DNA of 60,222 bases from positions 1 to 60,222 of the forward strand of contig DASPWT010000210.1 of the NCBI GenBank assembly GCA_035637655.1, written 5' to 3'. The notes beneath the pieces are model-generated. The model did not search any database. It saw only the letters and a list, made by a program, of their open reading frames with translations, and was not told the origin of the DNA. This DNA is from VBDM01 sp035637655 (GTDB taxonomy: Bacteria; Pseudomonadota; Gammaproteobacteria; Burkholderiales; SG8-39). The translations under genes and the position numbers were made by a program. Below are positions 33,341 to 42,430 of this stretch, piece after piece. Position 1 is the first letter of the stretch; every line of letters begins with the position of its first letter.

Positions 33341-35200
33341 TCATGCCGCTTTGTCCTTCTTCACCAGAGGCCGCACGTTCAGCGCGGTGACGATCTCGGC
33401 GATCTCGGCGGTGATGTAGCGCGCGGTGATCGGCGTGCCGTCGTAGTGCAGGACCGAAATGAGGCTCGCCGGGTTGATCCCCGCGTCGTTGACGAGCAGC
33501 GTCTTCAGCTGCGCGTCGCGGTTCTGCTCGATCACGAAAACCTTGGAGTGCGAGGCGACGAAGTCGAAGATCTCGTCCTGGAACGGGAACGAGCGCAGGC
33601 GCAGGGCGTTCACGTAGATCCCCTGACGCGAGAGCGCGTCGAGCGCCTCGGCCATCGCGGGACTCGTCGAGCCGTAGTAGATCGCGCCGAAGCGCGCCGG
33701 CTCCTTGGACGCGTTCAGGATGGGCTTGGGCACCAGCGTCTTCGCCGTCTCGAACTTCTTCAGGAGGCGCTGCATGTTGGCCTTGTAGTCCGGGCCCTGC
33801 TCCGAGTAGATCGCGTAGGCGTTCTTCGAGGTGCCGCGGGTGAAGTAGCCGCCCTTCGACGGGTGCGTGCCCGGATAGGTGCGGAACGGAATCCCGTCGC
33901 CGTCCACATCCAGATACCGCCCGAATTCCTTGCCGGCCTCCAGCATCTCGGCAGTCATCACCTTGCCGCGGTCGTACTTGCGCGAGTCGTCCCAGACCAG
34001 GGGCTTCGCCAGGCGCTGGTTCATGCCGATGTCCAGATCGCTCATCAGAAAAACCGGAGTCTGCAGGCGCTCGGCGAGATCGAGCGCCTGCGCGGCGAAC
34101 TCGAAGCACTCGTGCGGGTCCTCGGGGAAGAGCAGCACGTGCTTGGTGTCCCCGTGCGATGCGTAGGCGCAGGCGAGGATGTCCGACTGCTGCGTGCGCG
34201 TCGGCATGCCGGTCGAAGGCCCGCCGCGCTGCACGTCGATGATCGTGACCGGGATCTCGGCGAAGTAGGCAAGGCCGATGAACTCCTGCATCAGCGAAAT
34301 GCCCGGCCCCGAGGTCGCGGTAAACGCGCGCGCGCCGTTCCAGCCCGCCCCGATGGCGATGCCCACTGAAGCGAGCTCGTCCTCGCCCTGCACGATGGCG
34401 AACTTGTTCCTGCCCGTTTCCTTGTCCACCCGCAGCTTCGAGCAGTACTTCTGAAAGGCTTCGGCGAGGGAGGAGGACGGCGTGATCGGGTACCAGGCGC
34501 ACACCGTCGCCCCGCCGTAGATGCAGCCGAGCGCCGCGGCGGCGTTGCCCTCGATGAAGATCTTCTCGCCGACTGCGTTGGCCTCGCCTTTCAGGCGGCG
34601 CACGCGGATGCCCAGGGGGCACTTCAGGTGCTCGAGCGCGTAGGTGCGCCCGAGCTGCAGCGCGTTCAGGTTGGGCTTCAAGAGCGCTTCCTTGCCCCGG
34701 TACTGCTCGCCGATCAGCTCGGCGATCACCAGCGGGTCGACGTCGAGCAGCGCCGAGAGCGCCCCGACGTAGATGATGTTCTTGAAGAGCTGGCGCTGGC
34801 GCGCATCGGTGTAGGCCTGGTTGCAGAGCTCGGTGAGCGGCAGGCCGACGACGTTGATGTCGTCGCGGAACTTCGACTTGGGCAGGGCCTTGGTGTTGTC
34901 GTAGAAAAGGTAGCCGCCGGGATCGATCTCCTTCACGTCGGCGTCCCAGGTCTGCGGGTTCATCGCGACCATGAGGTCGACGCCGCCGCGGCGGCCGAGC
35001 CAGCCCGATTCCGAGACGCGCACCTCGTACCAGGTGGGCAGGCCCTGGATGTTCGAGGGGAAGATGTTGCGCGGGCTGACCGGTACGCCCATCCTCAGGA
35101 TGGATTTCGCGAAGAGCTCGTTCGCCGAGGCCGAGCCCGAGCCGTTCACGTTGGCGAACTTGACGACGAAGGCGTTGACGGATTGGATGGCCTTCGTCAT
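33341..35200 (-). CDS. korA: 2-oxoacid:acceptor oxidoreductase alpha subunit (KorA, gamma-alpha fusion)
   Basis: 619 aa. Residues 1-190 are the gamma-type domain (NVNGSGSASANELFAKSILRMGVPVSPRNIFPSNIQGLPTWYEVRVSE), and the rest is the alpha domain: GNAAAALGCIYGGATVCAWYPITPSSSLAEAF, QGEDELASVGIAIGAGWNGARAFTATSGPGISLMQEFIGLAYFAEIPVTIIDVQRGGPSTGMPTRTQQSD. The conserved YPITPSS block contacts the 2-oxoacid, and the fused layout is usual for KorA. It begins 7 bp after the korC-like stop. The companion is KorB at 32239. Confidence 0.94.
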   Translation of the reverse strand: MTKAIQSVNAFVVKFANVNGSGSASANELFAKSILRMGVPVSPRNIFPSNIQGLPTWYEVRVSESGWLGRRGGVDLMVAMNPQTWDADVKEIDPGGYLFYDNTKALPKSKFRDDINVVGLPLTELCNQAYTDARQRQLFKNIIYVGALSALLDVDPLVIAELIGEQYRGKEALLKPNLNALQLGRTYALEHLKCPLGIRVRRLKGEANAVGEKIFIEGNAAAALGCIYGGATVCAWYPITPSSSLAEAFQKYCSKLRVDKETGRNKFAIVQGEDELASVGIAIGAGWNGARAFTATSGPGISLMQEFIGLAYFAEIPVTIIDVQRGGPSTGMPTRTQQSDILACAYASHGDTKHVLLFPEDPHECFEFAAQALDLAERLQTPVFLMSDLDIGMNQRLAKPLVWDDSRKYDRGKVMTAEMLEAGKEFGRYLDVDGDGIPFRTYPGTHPSKGGYFTRGTSKNAYAIYSEQGPDYKANMQRLLKKFETAKTLVPKPILNASKEPARFGAIYYGSTSPAMAEALDALSRQGIYVNALRLRSFPFQDEIFDFVASHSKVFVIEQNRDAQLKTLLVNDAGINPASLISVLHYDGTPITARYITAEIAEIVTALNVRPLVKKDKAA

Positions 35201-35207
35201 GGCGACC

Positions 35208-37028
35208 TCAGGCCGCTTTCCTCTGCGGCGTACGGCAGCCGTGGCCGGCGTGCGTCAGGTCGAGCAGGAACTTCTGCATGTCCCAGGCGCCCGTAGGGCA
35301 GCGCTCGGCGCACAGGCCGCAGTGCAGGCACACGTCCTCGTCCTTCGCCATGATCCTGCCGGTCTTGAGGGGGCCCGAGACGTAGAGGTCCTGGGTGGGA
35401 TTCCTCGCCGGCGCGGTGAGGCGGGTGCGCAGGTCCGCCTCCTCGCCGTTCTGCGTGAAGGTGATGCAATCCATCGGGCAGATGTCGACGCAGGCGTCGC
35501 ATTCGATGCACAGCTTGTCCGCGAACACCGTCTGCACGTCGCAGTTCAAGCAGCGCTGCGCTTCCTTGAAGCCGGTGGCCGGATCGAAACCGACCTCGAC
35601 CTCGACCTTGATGTTCTTCAGCGTGATTTTCTGGTCCTTCCAGGGGACCTTGTAGCGCTCGTCGGGCGAGATCTGGTTGTCGTAGCTCCACTCGTGGATG
35701 CCCATCTTCTGGCTCGAGAGGTTCACGATCGGCGACGGGCGCTCCCTGATGTCCTCGCCGTTGAGAAGCTTGTCGATCGAGATCGCGGCGTCGTGACCGT
35801 GCGCCACGGCCCAGATGATGTTCTTCGGGCCGAAGGCCGAGTCGCCGCCGAAGAAGATCTTCGGCTGTGTGGACTGCATGGTGACCTTGTCCACCACGGG
35901 CATGCCGTGCGGGTCGAACTGAATTCCAGCGTCGCGCTCGATCCAGGGGAAGGCGTTCTCCTGCCCCACCGCGACCAGCACGTCGTCGCACTCGAAATGC
36001 TGCTCGGGCTCGCCGGTGGACACGAGGCTGCGCTTGCCCTTGTCGTCGAAGACGGCTTTGACCTTCCCGAAAGTCATGCCGGTGAGCTTGCCGTTCTCGT
36101 GCTCGAATGCCTTGGGGACGAGATAGTTGAGGATGGGAATGCCCTCGTGCTGAGCGTCTTCCTTTTCCCAGGGCGAGGCTTTCATTTCCTCGAAGCCCGA
36201 GCGCACGATGACTTTCACGTCCTCGCCGCCGAGGCGCTTCGAAGATCGGCAGCAGTCCATTGCGGTGTTGCCGCCGCCCAGCACGATCACCCGCTTGCCG
36301 ATCCTGTCGGTGTGGCCGAAGGAGACCGATGAAAGCCAGTCGATGCCGATGTGGATGTTCTTGGCCGCTTCCTTGCGCCCGGGAATGTCGAGATCGCGCC
36401 CGCGCGGCGCCCCCGAGCCGACGAAGATCGCGTCGTAATTCTCCGAAAGCACTTTCTTCATGCTCGCGATCTTCGTGCCGCCCTTGAACTCGACGCCGAG
36501 ATCGAGGATGTAGCCGACCTCCTCGTCGATCACTTCCATCGGCAGGCGGAAGCGCGGGATCTGCGACCAGATCATGCCGCCCGCGCGCGGGTCCTGGTCG
36601 AACACGGTGACGTGGTAGCCGAGCGGGGCGAGATCGCGCGCCACGGTGAGCGACGCTGGCCCGGCGCCGATGCACGCGATCCTTTTCCCGTTTTTCTTCG
36701 CGGCGGCCTTCGGCATCCTCGCCTTGACGTCGCCCTTGTTGTCCGCGGCGACGCGCTTCAGGCGGCAGATCGCCACGGGCTCGGGCTTCTCGCCGTTGTT
36801 TTCCTCGACGCGCCCTCGCCTGCAGGCGGGCTCGCAAGGGCGGTCGCAAGTGCGCCCGAGTATTCCTGGAAAAACGTTGGAGTACCAGTTGACCATGTAG
36901 GCGTCGTCGTAACGCCCTGCCGCGATCAACCGGATGTATTCGGGGACTGGAGTATGGGCCGGGCAGGCCCACTGGCAATCTACGACTTTGTGGAAATAAT
37001 CCGGTGCACCGATATCAGTCGGCTTCAA
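35208..37028 (-). CDS. korC: FAD/NAD(P)-binding Fe-S oxidoreductase (KorC/GltD-like)
   Basis: 606 aa. Modules in order: an N-terminal Fe-S segment of GltD type (Cys18, Cys22; Cys61, Cys65, Cys69 in TCDRPCEPAC), an FAD-binding fold (ACIGAGPASLTVARDLA, about 118), an NAD(P)-binding fold (VIVLGGGNTAMDCCR, about 248), a second FAD block (FFGGDSAFG), and two C-terminal 4Fe-4S motifs (CIECDACVDICPMDC and CLHCGLCAERCP). It likely passes electrons from KorAB to NAD(P)+ or ferredoxin. A comparable third subunit is reported for the 2-oxoglutarate oxidoreductase of Azoarcus evansii, which drives aromatic-ring reduction. First gene of the kor operon. Confidence 0.88.
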   Translation of the reverse strand: MKPTDIGAPDYFHKVVDCQWACPAHTPVPEYIRLIAAGRYDDAYMVNWYSNVFPGILGRTCDRPCEPACRRGRVEENNGEKPEPVAICRLKRVAADNKGDVKARMPKAAAKKNGKRIACIGAGPASLTVARDLAPLGYHVTVFDQDPRAGGMIWSQIPRFRLPMEVIDEEVGYILDLGVEFKGGTKIASMKKVLSENYDAIFVGSGAPRGRDLDIPGRKEAAKNIHIGIDWLSSVSFGHTDRIGKRVIVLGGGNTAMDCCRSSKRLGGEDVKVIVRSGFEEMKASPWEKEDAQHEGIPILNYLVPKAFEHENGKLTGMTFGKVKAVFDDKGKRSLVSTGEPEQHFECDDVLVAVGQENAFPWIERDAGIQFDPHGMPVVDKVTMQSTQPKIFFGGDSAFGPKNIIWAVAHGHDAAISIDKLLNGEDIRERPSPIVNLSSQKMGIHEWSYDNQISPDERYKVPWKDQKITLKNIKVEVEVGFDPATGFKEAQRCLNCDVQTVFADKLCIECDACVDICPMDCITFTQNGEEADLRTRLTAPARNPTQDLYVSGPLKTGRIMAKDEDVCLHCGLCAERCPTGAWDMQKFLLDLTHAGHGCRTPQRKAA

Positions 37029-37363
37029 AACACGTTCCCTCCAGCGTCAAGCCTGCCGTTTCTCATTTCGCAGCGCCTGACTGCGCGTAAGTCTACCGCC
37101 TCGTGGCGGCGGTGAAAAGACTTAGTTTTCAATTACTAGGGCCTTTTCCCTTGAAGCCCGGAGAATCTTTTTTCGAGGAGCGATTCCAGCGCTCGCGCCT
37201 CGGGCGCTCCGGGCTCAGTATACAGGCAGGCTATAAATTACTTTAATATAACGTGATACTCCATTGATACAGCATGGAAATGTTCTAAGGCATGCGCTCG
37301 CGCGCTACGCTTTGCGCCTACGGGGGAGTTAACGCGCTTCCCGGACTTCGGGAAGACAAGGAG
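37029..37363. promoter_or_regulatory. Leader and promoter region upstream of korC
   Basis: 335 bp without a gene I can support. Near korC there is a small hairpin (37096-37109, CCGCC-TCGT-GGCGG). At 37225-37275 the sequence turns AT-rich, with a minus-strand TATATT at 37245-37250 that could be a -10 element; no convincing -35 is seen. Two more GC inverted repeats lie around 37190-37210. The length and hairpins would suit a leader with some control function, but this is inference. Confidence 0.35.
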
Positions 37364-37510
37364 CTACGGGCGGCGCGGATCCTGCAGCTCGCGAGCGAGG
37401 CGCTGCCGCTCGCGCTTCGCGCGGGAGGGGGAAACGAAGAGCCAGTAGGTGACGGCGATCGAGAGCAGCAGCGCCGCGACGCCTTCGAGCAATTGCCAAC
37501 CTGTACCCAC
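37364..37510 (-). CDS. 48-aa single-pass membrane protein
   Basis: From a GTG at 37510 (AAAGG 6 nt upstream) the frame reads MGTGWQLLEGVAALLLSIAV, then TYWLFVSPSRAKRERQRLAR, and ends at TAG. This is one hydrophobic helix (about residues 7-26) followed by a strongly basic amphipathic tail, the positive-inside pattern of a small N-out membrane protein. It has good codon choice for a high-GC genome and no other frame makes sense here. Function unknown; it lies upstream of korC in the same orientation. Confidence 0.55.
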   Translation of the reverse strand: MGTGWQLLEGVAALLLSIAVTYWLFVSPSRAKRERQRLARELQDPRRP

Positions 37511-37617
37511 GCGAACCTTTTTTGAAATTCCGGCATTTTCGAATGCCGGCGGCGCTTATTGCGACCGGAGAACCGCGATGCTACTCGCTAAGCCAGGGGC
37601 AAGCAAGCTTGTCCGCG

Positions 37618-37935
37618 CTACAACGGCGAGAACGAGGTGGACTTGAGGATCCTGGATTCCTGGTGCTGGTGCGCGCCCATCTCGGCGCTGCGCCGCAGGT
37701 AGTCCTGGAACACGGGATCGCTCATCAGGGCGTCGCGTTTTCTCTCGCGGTCGGCCTGGCTTTCGTAACTCCACACGTGTACCACCTGGTTGAGCGGCCC
37801 TACCTCGGTGACCGCGTAGAACACGGGTTCGCCGCAGTGCTTGACCTGGGTCGGATGTCCGTACTGTTCGTACATCTTCAGCCAGGCGGGCAGACGGCCC
37901 GGGTGCAGCGAGTAGATGCGCAGATCGAAGATCAT
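37618..37935 (-). CDS. NIPSNAP-family protein
   Basis: 105 aa. MIFDLRIYSLHPGRLPAWLKMYEQYGHPTQVKHCGEPVFYAVTEVGPLNQVVHVWSYESQADRERKRDALMSDPVFQDYLRRS is a single ferredoxin-like alpha/beta-barrel domain of the NIPSNAP family; NQVVHVWSY is diagnostic. GGGAGGAACACG precedes the ATG. In bacteria these genes often accompany catabolic operons, and this one follows the ABC binding-protein gene by 11 bp. Biochemical role unknown. Confidence 0.9.
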   Translation of the reverse strand: MIFDLRIYSLHPGRLPAWLKMYEQYGHPTQVKHCGEPVFYAVTEVGPLNQVVHVWSYESQADRERKRDALMSDPVFQDYLRRSAEMGAHQHQESRILKSTSFSPL

Positions 37936-37946
37936 CGTGTTCCTCC

Positions 37947-39092
37947 CTACTTTGCCGATGCCGCCGGCAAGGTGGCGATGATCTGCTGCCTGCCGTTCAC
38001 GACCCTGGTCATGAAGCTCTCCCGATCGAGGTCGCCGTTCTGATCGAACGTCACATCGAGCAGCACGCCAGGGTAGTCCTTCGCGGAAAGCGCCGCGCCG
38101 TGCATCGCGGCGGCAAACGCCTTGGGGTCGAACTTGCCGACCCTTTCGGTCACCGCCTTGACGATATACATCGCGCTGTAACCCTTCAATCCATTGTGGT
38201 CCGTCTTGTATCTGTATTCCTTCTGGAAGCGCCCATCGAAGGCCTTGATCGTCGGCTGCGGCGCATCCGCGCTCAGCCCGACGTGCGCCACGGCGCCATT
38301 TGCAGCCTCGCCCGCCATCTCGATGACCTTCTGGCTGGTGAGCGTCGTTTCGCCCACGATCGGCCTGTCATAGCCCTGCTTCTTCAGCTCGCGCAGCGCC
38401 CGCGCCGATTCCTCCTCGTTGGTATACACGAACACGGCGTCGGCGTTCGACTGTTTCACTTTGAGCACCGGGCTCGAAAAGTCGACCTGACCGGGATCGG
38501 TCGAGATGTCCGCCGCGATCTTGATGCCCTGCGCTTCGAGCGCTTTCATGATCATGTCGCGCCCGCCCTTCCCGAAGTCGTTGTTCACCCACACGATGGC
38601 GATGGTTTTGGCCTTGACGGTGTCCTTGATGTAGCGCGCCACCTTGGGCATGGCCGTCGCCTGTGTGAACGACGTGCGAAAGATGTAGGGATTGCCTTGC
38701 TGGGTGATGGCGGCGCTCTCGCCGCCCGTGAAATTCGGAATCCCGGCGCGTCGGGTCTCGGCCATGCTGACGAGGATCGACCCGGAAAATACCGGACCCA
38801 TCACGATGTAGGCCCCGTCATCGACAGCTTTTGTTGCCAGGGCTTTCGCCGTCTGCGGCGCCGACTGCGTGTCGCTGCTCGTGTACTCGATCTTCCGTCC
38901 GAGGATGCCGCCCGCAGCGTTGATTTCCTTCACCGCGAGCTTCACTCCGTTATCGAAATTCGTCCCCGAGGTGGCACCGGTCCCCGACAGCTCGACCAGT
39001 CCCACGATCCGGACCGGAACCTGCTGCGCGAGGGACGGCAGCGCAGCGGTCGCAAGCCAGACAGCCGCAGAAAGAAGATAAAGTCTTTTCAT
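37947..39092 (-). CDS. Branched-chain-type ABC transporter periplasmic binding protein
   Basis: 381 aa from the ATG at 39092 (GGAGGAGTTC upstream). Signal peptide 1-23, then a type I periplasmic fold (Peripla_BP_6): VRIVGLVELSGTGATSGTNFDNGVKLAVKEINAAGGILGRKIEYTSSDTQSAPQTA, and DFGKGGRDMIMKALEAQGIKI. It delivers a ligand to the LivHM permeases and LivGF ATPases encoded upstream in the same run. The context (dehydroshikimate dehydratase, shikimate-dehydrogenase-like gene) favours a hydroaromatic or aromatic acid rather than leucine, by inference. Confidence 0.92.
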   Translation of the reverse strand: MKRLYLLSAAVWLATAALPSLAQQVPVRIVGLVELSGTGATSGTNFDNGVKLAVKEINAAGGILGRKIEYTSSDTQSAPQTAKALATKAVDDGAYIVMGPVFSGSILVSMAETRRAGIPNFTGGESAAITQQGNPYIFRTSFTQATAMPKVARYIKDTVKAKTIAIVWVNNDFGKGGRDMIMKALEAQGIKIAADISTDPGQVDFSSPVLKVKQSNADAVFVYTNEEESARALRELKKQGYDRPIVGETTLTSQKVIEMAGEAANGAVAHVGLSADAPQPTIKAFDGRFQKEYRYKTDHNGLKGYSAMYIVKAVTERVGKFDPKAFAAAMHGAALSAKDYPGVLLDVTFDQNGDLDRESFMTRVVNGRQQIIATLPAASAK

Positions 39093-39161
39093 GAACTCCT
39101 CCATTGGGTGAAAAAGATCCGCTTGGTTTGGCACCAAGTTTACCGCTGAACTCTACTGCAA

Positions 39162-39992
39162 TCAGGCACGGCTCGAGGTCTCGATGATGCTGCGTTCGTC
39201 GGGGAACGGGATGCCGAAGAATTCCAGATACATCGGGACCTGCGCGTCTACCATGTGATGTCCGTGGTGTACTCGCATCCCACGCGCGCGCGCCGCCTTC
39301 AGCAGGCGCGTTTCCTTCGGTTTCATGATGATGTCGCACACCACGGTCTTTGCCGGAAGCAGCGACGGTTCGAAGGGCAAGGGGTCCTCGGGCCGCAGCC
39401 CCCGGGGCGTCGCGTTGATCGCGTAGTCCAAGAACGCGGGCGGCGCGGTGACGATGTCCGCCGCCATCTTCGGGTAATGCCGCCGAAGGCGCTCGATGAG
39501 GCCTGCCGCCCGCGCTGCGTCGGTCTCAGTCACATGCAGCCGCTGCGCGCCGGCTTCGGCCAGGGCGGTCGCAATGGCCGAGCCGCCGCCGCCCGCGCCG
39601 ACCAACCACGCGGTGACGCCCTCGACCGAATGGCCGCACAACTCCAGCCCGCGCACGAAGCCGGCACCGTCGACGATGTCGCCGTAGAGCTTGCCGTCGG
39701 GATCGAGGCGCACCAGGTTCACCGCGCCGGCGGCCTGCGCGCGCGGCGAGAGCCGATCTAGCATAGTGGCGACCGCCGGCTTGTGGGGAATCGCGACCGT
39801 GATGCCGCGAAAATTGCGCATGGTGCGCAGGGCCTGCAGCACGACGCGCAGGCCCTCGTGGTCCACGTGCATGGGCACCCAGACGGCGTTGACGCCCAGC
39901 TCGGCGAAAACCGCTTCCATGACCTGAGGAAGCCGGACCTGCGCCACCGGGTCTCCCGGCGTCGCGAACAGGAGCGTGTCTCCGTCGATCAC
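39162..39992 (-). CDS. Shikimate dehydrogenase-like protein
   Basis: 276 aa from a GTG at 39992 that overlaps the upstream ATPase stop (GTGA). The AroE fold is clear: FRGITVAIPHKPAV with catalytic Lys71, AVNLV with Asn92, YGDIVDGAGF with Asp108, and the nucleotide loop VGAGGGGSAIA. The two serines that hold the shikimate carboxylate in AroE (S-x-S-P) are replaced: the segment reads DPVAQVRLP. Substrate use may therefore differ (quinate, shikimate or a relative). Position in a transport/DHS dehydratase locus points to catabolism rather than aromatic amino-acid synthesis. Confidence 0.85.
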   Translation of the reverse strand: MIDGDTLLFATPGDPVAQVRLPQVMEAVFAELGVNAVWVPMHVDHEGLRVVLQALRTMRNFRGITVAIPHKPAVATMLDRLSPRAQAAGAVNLVRLDPDGKLYGDIVDGAGFVRGLELCGHSVEGVTAWLVGAGGGGSAIATALAEAGAQRLHVTETDAARAAGLIERLRRHYPKMAADIVTAPPAFLDYAINATPRGLRPEDPLPFEPSLLPAKTVVCDIIMKPKETRLLKAARARGMRVHHGHHMVDAQVPMYLEFFGIPFPDERSIIETSSRA

Positions 39993-40753
39993 GGCGCCAC
40001 CGCGCGGCCGGTCCGGGCCGCCGCCCCACCCAGGAACAAGCGATTCAAATTCGGATCTTCGAGGAACTCGCCCGCGGGGCGATCCAGTGCGAGCCGCCCC
40101 ATCTCGAGCACCAAGGCGCGGTCCGCGTACTTGAGCGCGCTGCGCACATTCTGCTCCACCATCAGCAGGGTGGTGCCTGTGTCCGCGAGCCTGCGCAGCA
40201 GCTGGAACACCTCCTGGCTGATCTTCGGCGACAGCCCGATCGAGGGCTCGTCGATCAGGAGGACGCGCGGCTTGAGCAGGAGCGCCCGACCGATCTCGAG
40301 CTGCTTCTGCTCGCCGCCCGAGAGCGTCGAGGCCTGGTTGCCGAGGCGCTCGCGGATGCCCGGAAAGAGCTCGAGGATCTCTTCGACGCGCTCCCGTCGC
40401 AGCGCCTTGCCGGGAAGCGTGATGCCGCCGAGCTCCAGGTTGTGCAGCACCGAGAGCGACGCGAACAAATTGCGGCCCTGCGGGACGAAGGCGAGGCCGC
40501 AATCGATCATGTCGCGCGGCGACATCCCGGAGATTCGCCTGCCCTCGAGCCGGATTTCGCCCGTGCGGGGGGTGAGCAGGCCGAACAGCGCTTTCAGCGC
40601 CGTCGACTTGCCGGCGCCGTTGGGGCCGATCAGCAGCGTGATCTCGCCCCGGCGGGCGTCGAGGCTGAGCTCGTTCAGGATCGTCAAGGTCGGCGAGTAG
40701 CCGGCGACCACGCGCTCGAACTCGATCAGCCTGCCTGCCCGGCTAGCTTCCAA
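39989..40753 (-). CDS. livF: ABC transporter ATPase, LivF type
   Basis: 254 aa. Walker A GPNGAGKST, signature LSGGEQKQLEIGRAL, Walker B RVLLIDEPSIGL, and the switch region VEQNV (Gln-Asn where other ABC classes have His) typical of LivF. The start is a TTG at 40753, overlapping the LivG stop by 11 nt; a downstream CTG/ATC region offers no better start. It works as a heterodimer with the neighbouring LivG-type ATPase on the LivHM permease. Confidence 0.93.
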   Translation of the reverse strand: MEASRAGRLIEFERVVAGYSPTLTILNELSLDARRGEITLLIGPNGAGKSTALKALFGLLTPRTGEIRLEGRRISGMSPRDMIDCGLAFVPQGRNLFASLSVLHNLELGGITLPGKALRRERVEEILELFPGIRERLGNQASTLSGGEQKQLEIGRALLLKPRVLLIDEPSIGLSPKISQEVFQLLRRLADTGTTLLMVEQNVRSALKYADRALVLEMGRLALDRPAGEFLEDPNLNRLFLGGAAARTGRAVAP

Positions 40754-41486
40754 GGTAGGCCTCCAGCACCGCGGGATTCGCCTGCACCTGCTCGGGCTTG
40801 CCTTCGACGAGCACCTTGCCCTCGACCATGCAGATCACGCGGGGGCACAGGCGCATGATGAAGTCCATGTTGTGCTCGATGACGATGAAGCTTCCCCCTT
40901 GTGTGCGGTTCAGCTCCAGCAGCAGCTCGCGCAACTGCTCGACCATCGCGGGGTTGACGCCGGCGCAGGGCTCGTCGAGCAGCACCAGGCGCGGCGAAGG
41001 CATGAACGCCATCGCGATGTCGATCAGCTTCTGCTCGCCGTAGGAGAGGCTTCCCGCCGGCAGGTGTGCGACACGCTGGAGGCGAAACAGCTCGATCATC
41101 TCGTCGGCGTGGCGGCCGAGCCCGGCATCGGGTGCGGCGAACAGCCGTCCGGGCAGCGTGCCCCTGAACTCCTGCGAAGCGACGATCAGATTGTCCCGGA
41201 CCGAGAGCTTGCCGAACACCTGCAGAGTCTGGAAGGTGCGACCGACGCCGCGGCGGCTCAGCTCGAGCGGCGACATGCCGGTGACGTCTTCTCCGCAAAA
41301 TTCCATGTGCCCGGAAGTCGGCTTGATCTGCCCGAGAATGCTGTTGAAGAGCGTAGTCTTGCCGCTGCCGTTCGGCCCGATCACGCCGACGATCTCACCG
41401 GGTCCGACCGAGAAGCTCACGCCGTCGACCGCGCGGATCGCGCCGTAGTGTTTGGTGCACAGCTCGACCTGAAGAAACGGCGTCAC
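40743..41486 (-). CDS. livG: ABC transporter ATPase, LivG type
   Basis: 247 aa from a GTG at 41486 overlapping the LivM stop (GTGA). Walker A GPNGSGKTT, the LivG-typical RRGVGRTFQTLQVF block, signature LSYGEQKLIDIAMA, Walker B RLVLLDEPCAGV and switch His in VIEHNMDF. The overlap with both neighbours shows a compact operon livH-livM-livG-livF. Confidence 0.94.
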   Translation of the reverse strand: MTPFLQVELCTKHYGAIRAVDGVSFSVGPGEIVGVIGPNGSGKTTLFNSILGQIKPTSGHMEFCGEDVTGMSPLELSRRGVGRTFQTLQVFGKLSVRDNLIVASQEFRGTLPGRLFAAPDAGLGRHADEMIELFRLQRVAHLPAGSLSYGEQKLIDIAMAFMPSPRLVLLDEPCAGVNPAMVEQLRELLLELNRTQGGSFIVIEHNMDFIMRLCPRVICMVEGKVLVEGKPEQVQANPAVLEAYLGS

Positions 41487-42430
41487 TTGGCGGCCCCTTG
41501 CGGCGCCGCGCGCAGCCTGATGCGGTCCGGGATCGACAGCAGGCCTCCAGGCAGCCAGATCATCAGGGCGACTATCGACAGTCCGAAGACCACGAGATAC
41601 CAGTCCTTCATGAAGCGCAGCCATTCAGGCAGCAGGACGACGAGCGCGGCGCCGAGCATCGGCCCGAAGAAGCGCCCGGACCCGCCGACGATCACCATCA
41701 GCAGCATGGTGAGCGATGCGCTGAGATGGAACGGCGCCGGATCGACGAACTGCACCAGAGCGGCGAAATACGCCCCGGCCATCCCGGCGCAGGCCGCGCC
41801 GATGGCGAACGCGAGCAGCGTGTAGGCGACGATGTTGACGCCGAGGCTTTCGGCGCGGATCGGATTGTCGCGCAGCGCGGCGAACGCACGGCCCCACGGC
41901 GAGCGAATCAGCCAGGCGAGCAGCAGCGCCAGCGCAATCGTCGCCGCGTAGGTGAAGTAGAAAAACGCGGCCGAGCCGTCGAGCGACAGTCCGAACGGCG
42001 AAGGCCTGCGGATTCCGGAGATCCCGAAGGTGCCTCCGGTGAGCCACTCCTCGTTGCGGAGGACGAGATAGACGAGCACGTTGAAGCCGAGCGTGGCGAA
42101 GGCGAGGTAATGGTGCCGGACGCGCAGCGCCGGGAAGCCGAGCGCGAGCCCGACCGCGAAGCACAGCAGCGCCGCGGCAGGCAGAACGAACCCGAAGGCC
42201 ACGCCCGCTTTCATCAATATCGCGGCGGTGTAGGCCCCGATTCCCAGGAACGCCGCGTGCCCGAGCGAGATCAGGCCGGCGTAGCCCACCGTGAGGTTGA
42301 GGCCCATCGCGGCCATCACGTACACGCACCACAACGTCAGCAGGTACGTCCCGTAGTTCTTCAGCGCCATGGGCGCAAGTGCGAGCGCCAGGAGAATCGC
42401 GGCGAGGCCGATCTTCTGCGTTCCGCTCAT
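41483..42430 (-). CDS. livM: ABC transporter permease, LivM type
   Basis: 315 aa from the ATG at 42430, overlapping the LivH stop (ATGA). Eight to nine membrane helices; the LivM blocks GLNLTVGYAGLISLGHAAFLGIGAYTAA, FGISGIRRP and SPWGRAFAALRDNPIRAESLGVN (the cytoplasmic loop that meets the ATPase) are present, plus GGSGRFFGPMLGA. Partner of LivH in the inner membrane. Confidence 0.94.
   Translation of the reverse strand: MSGTQKIGLAAILLALALAPMALKNYGTYLLTLWCVYVMAAMGLNLTVGYAGLISLGHAAFLGIGAYTAAILMKAGVAFGFVLPAAALLCFAVGLALGFPALRVRHHYLAFATLGFNVLVYLVLRNEEWLTGGTFGISGIRRPSPFGLSLDGSAAFFYFTYAATIALALLLAWLIRSPWGRAFAALRDNPIRAESLGVNIVAYTLLAFAIGAACAGMAGAYFAALVQFVDPAPFHLSASLTMLLMVIVGGSGRFFGPMLGAALVVLLPEWLRFMKDWYLVVFGLSIVALMIWLPGGLLSIPDRIRLRAAPQGAAK

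Noticed and set aside
33291..34622. 443-codon minus frame ending in CHSERSEESAFQA
   Set aside because: It overlaps korA in a wrong frame and ends in the dispersed repeat; a known type of spurious prediction.
37292..37525. 77-aa plus-strand frame
   Set aside because: The minus strand holds a membrane peptide with clear coding character; the plus frame is its shadow.
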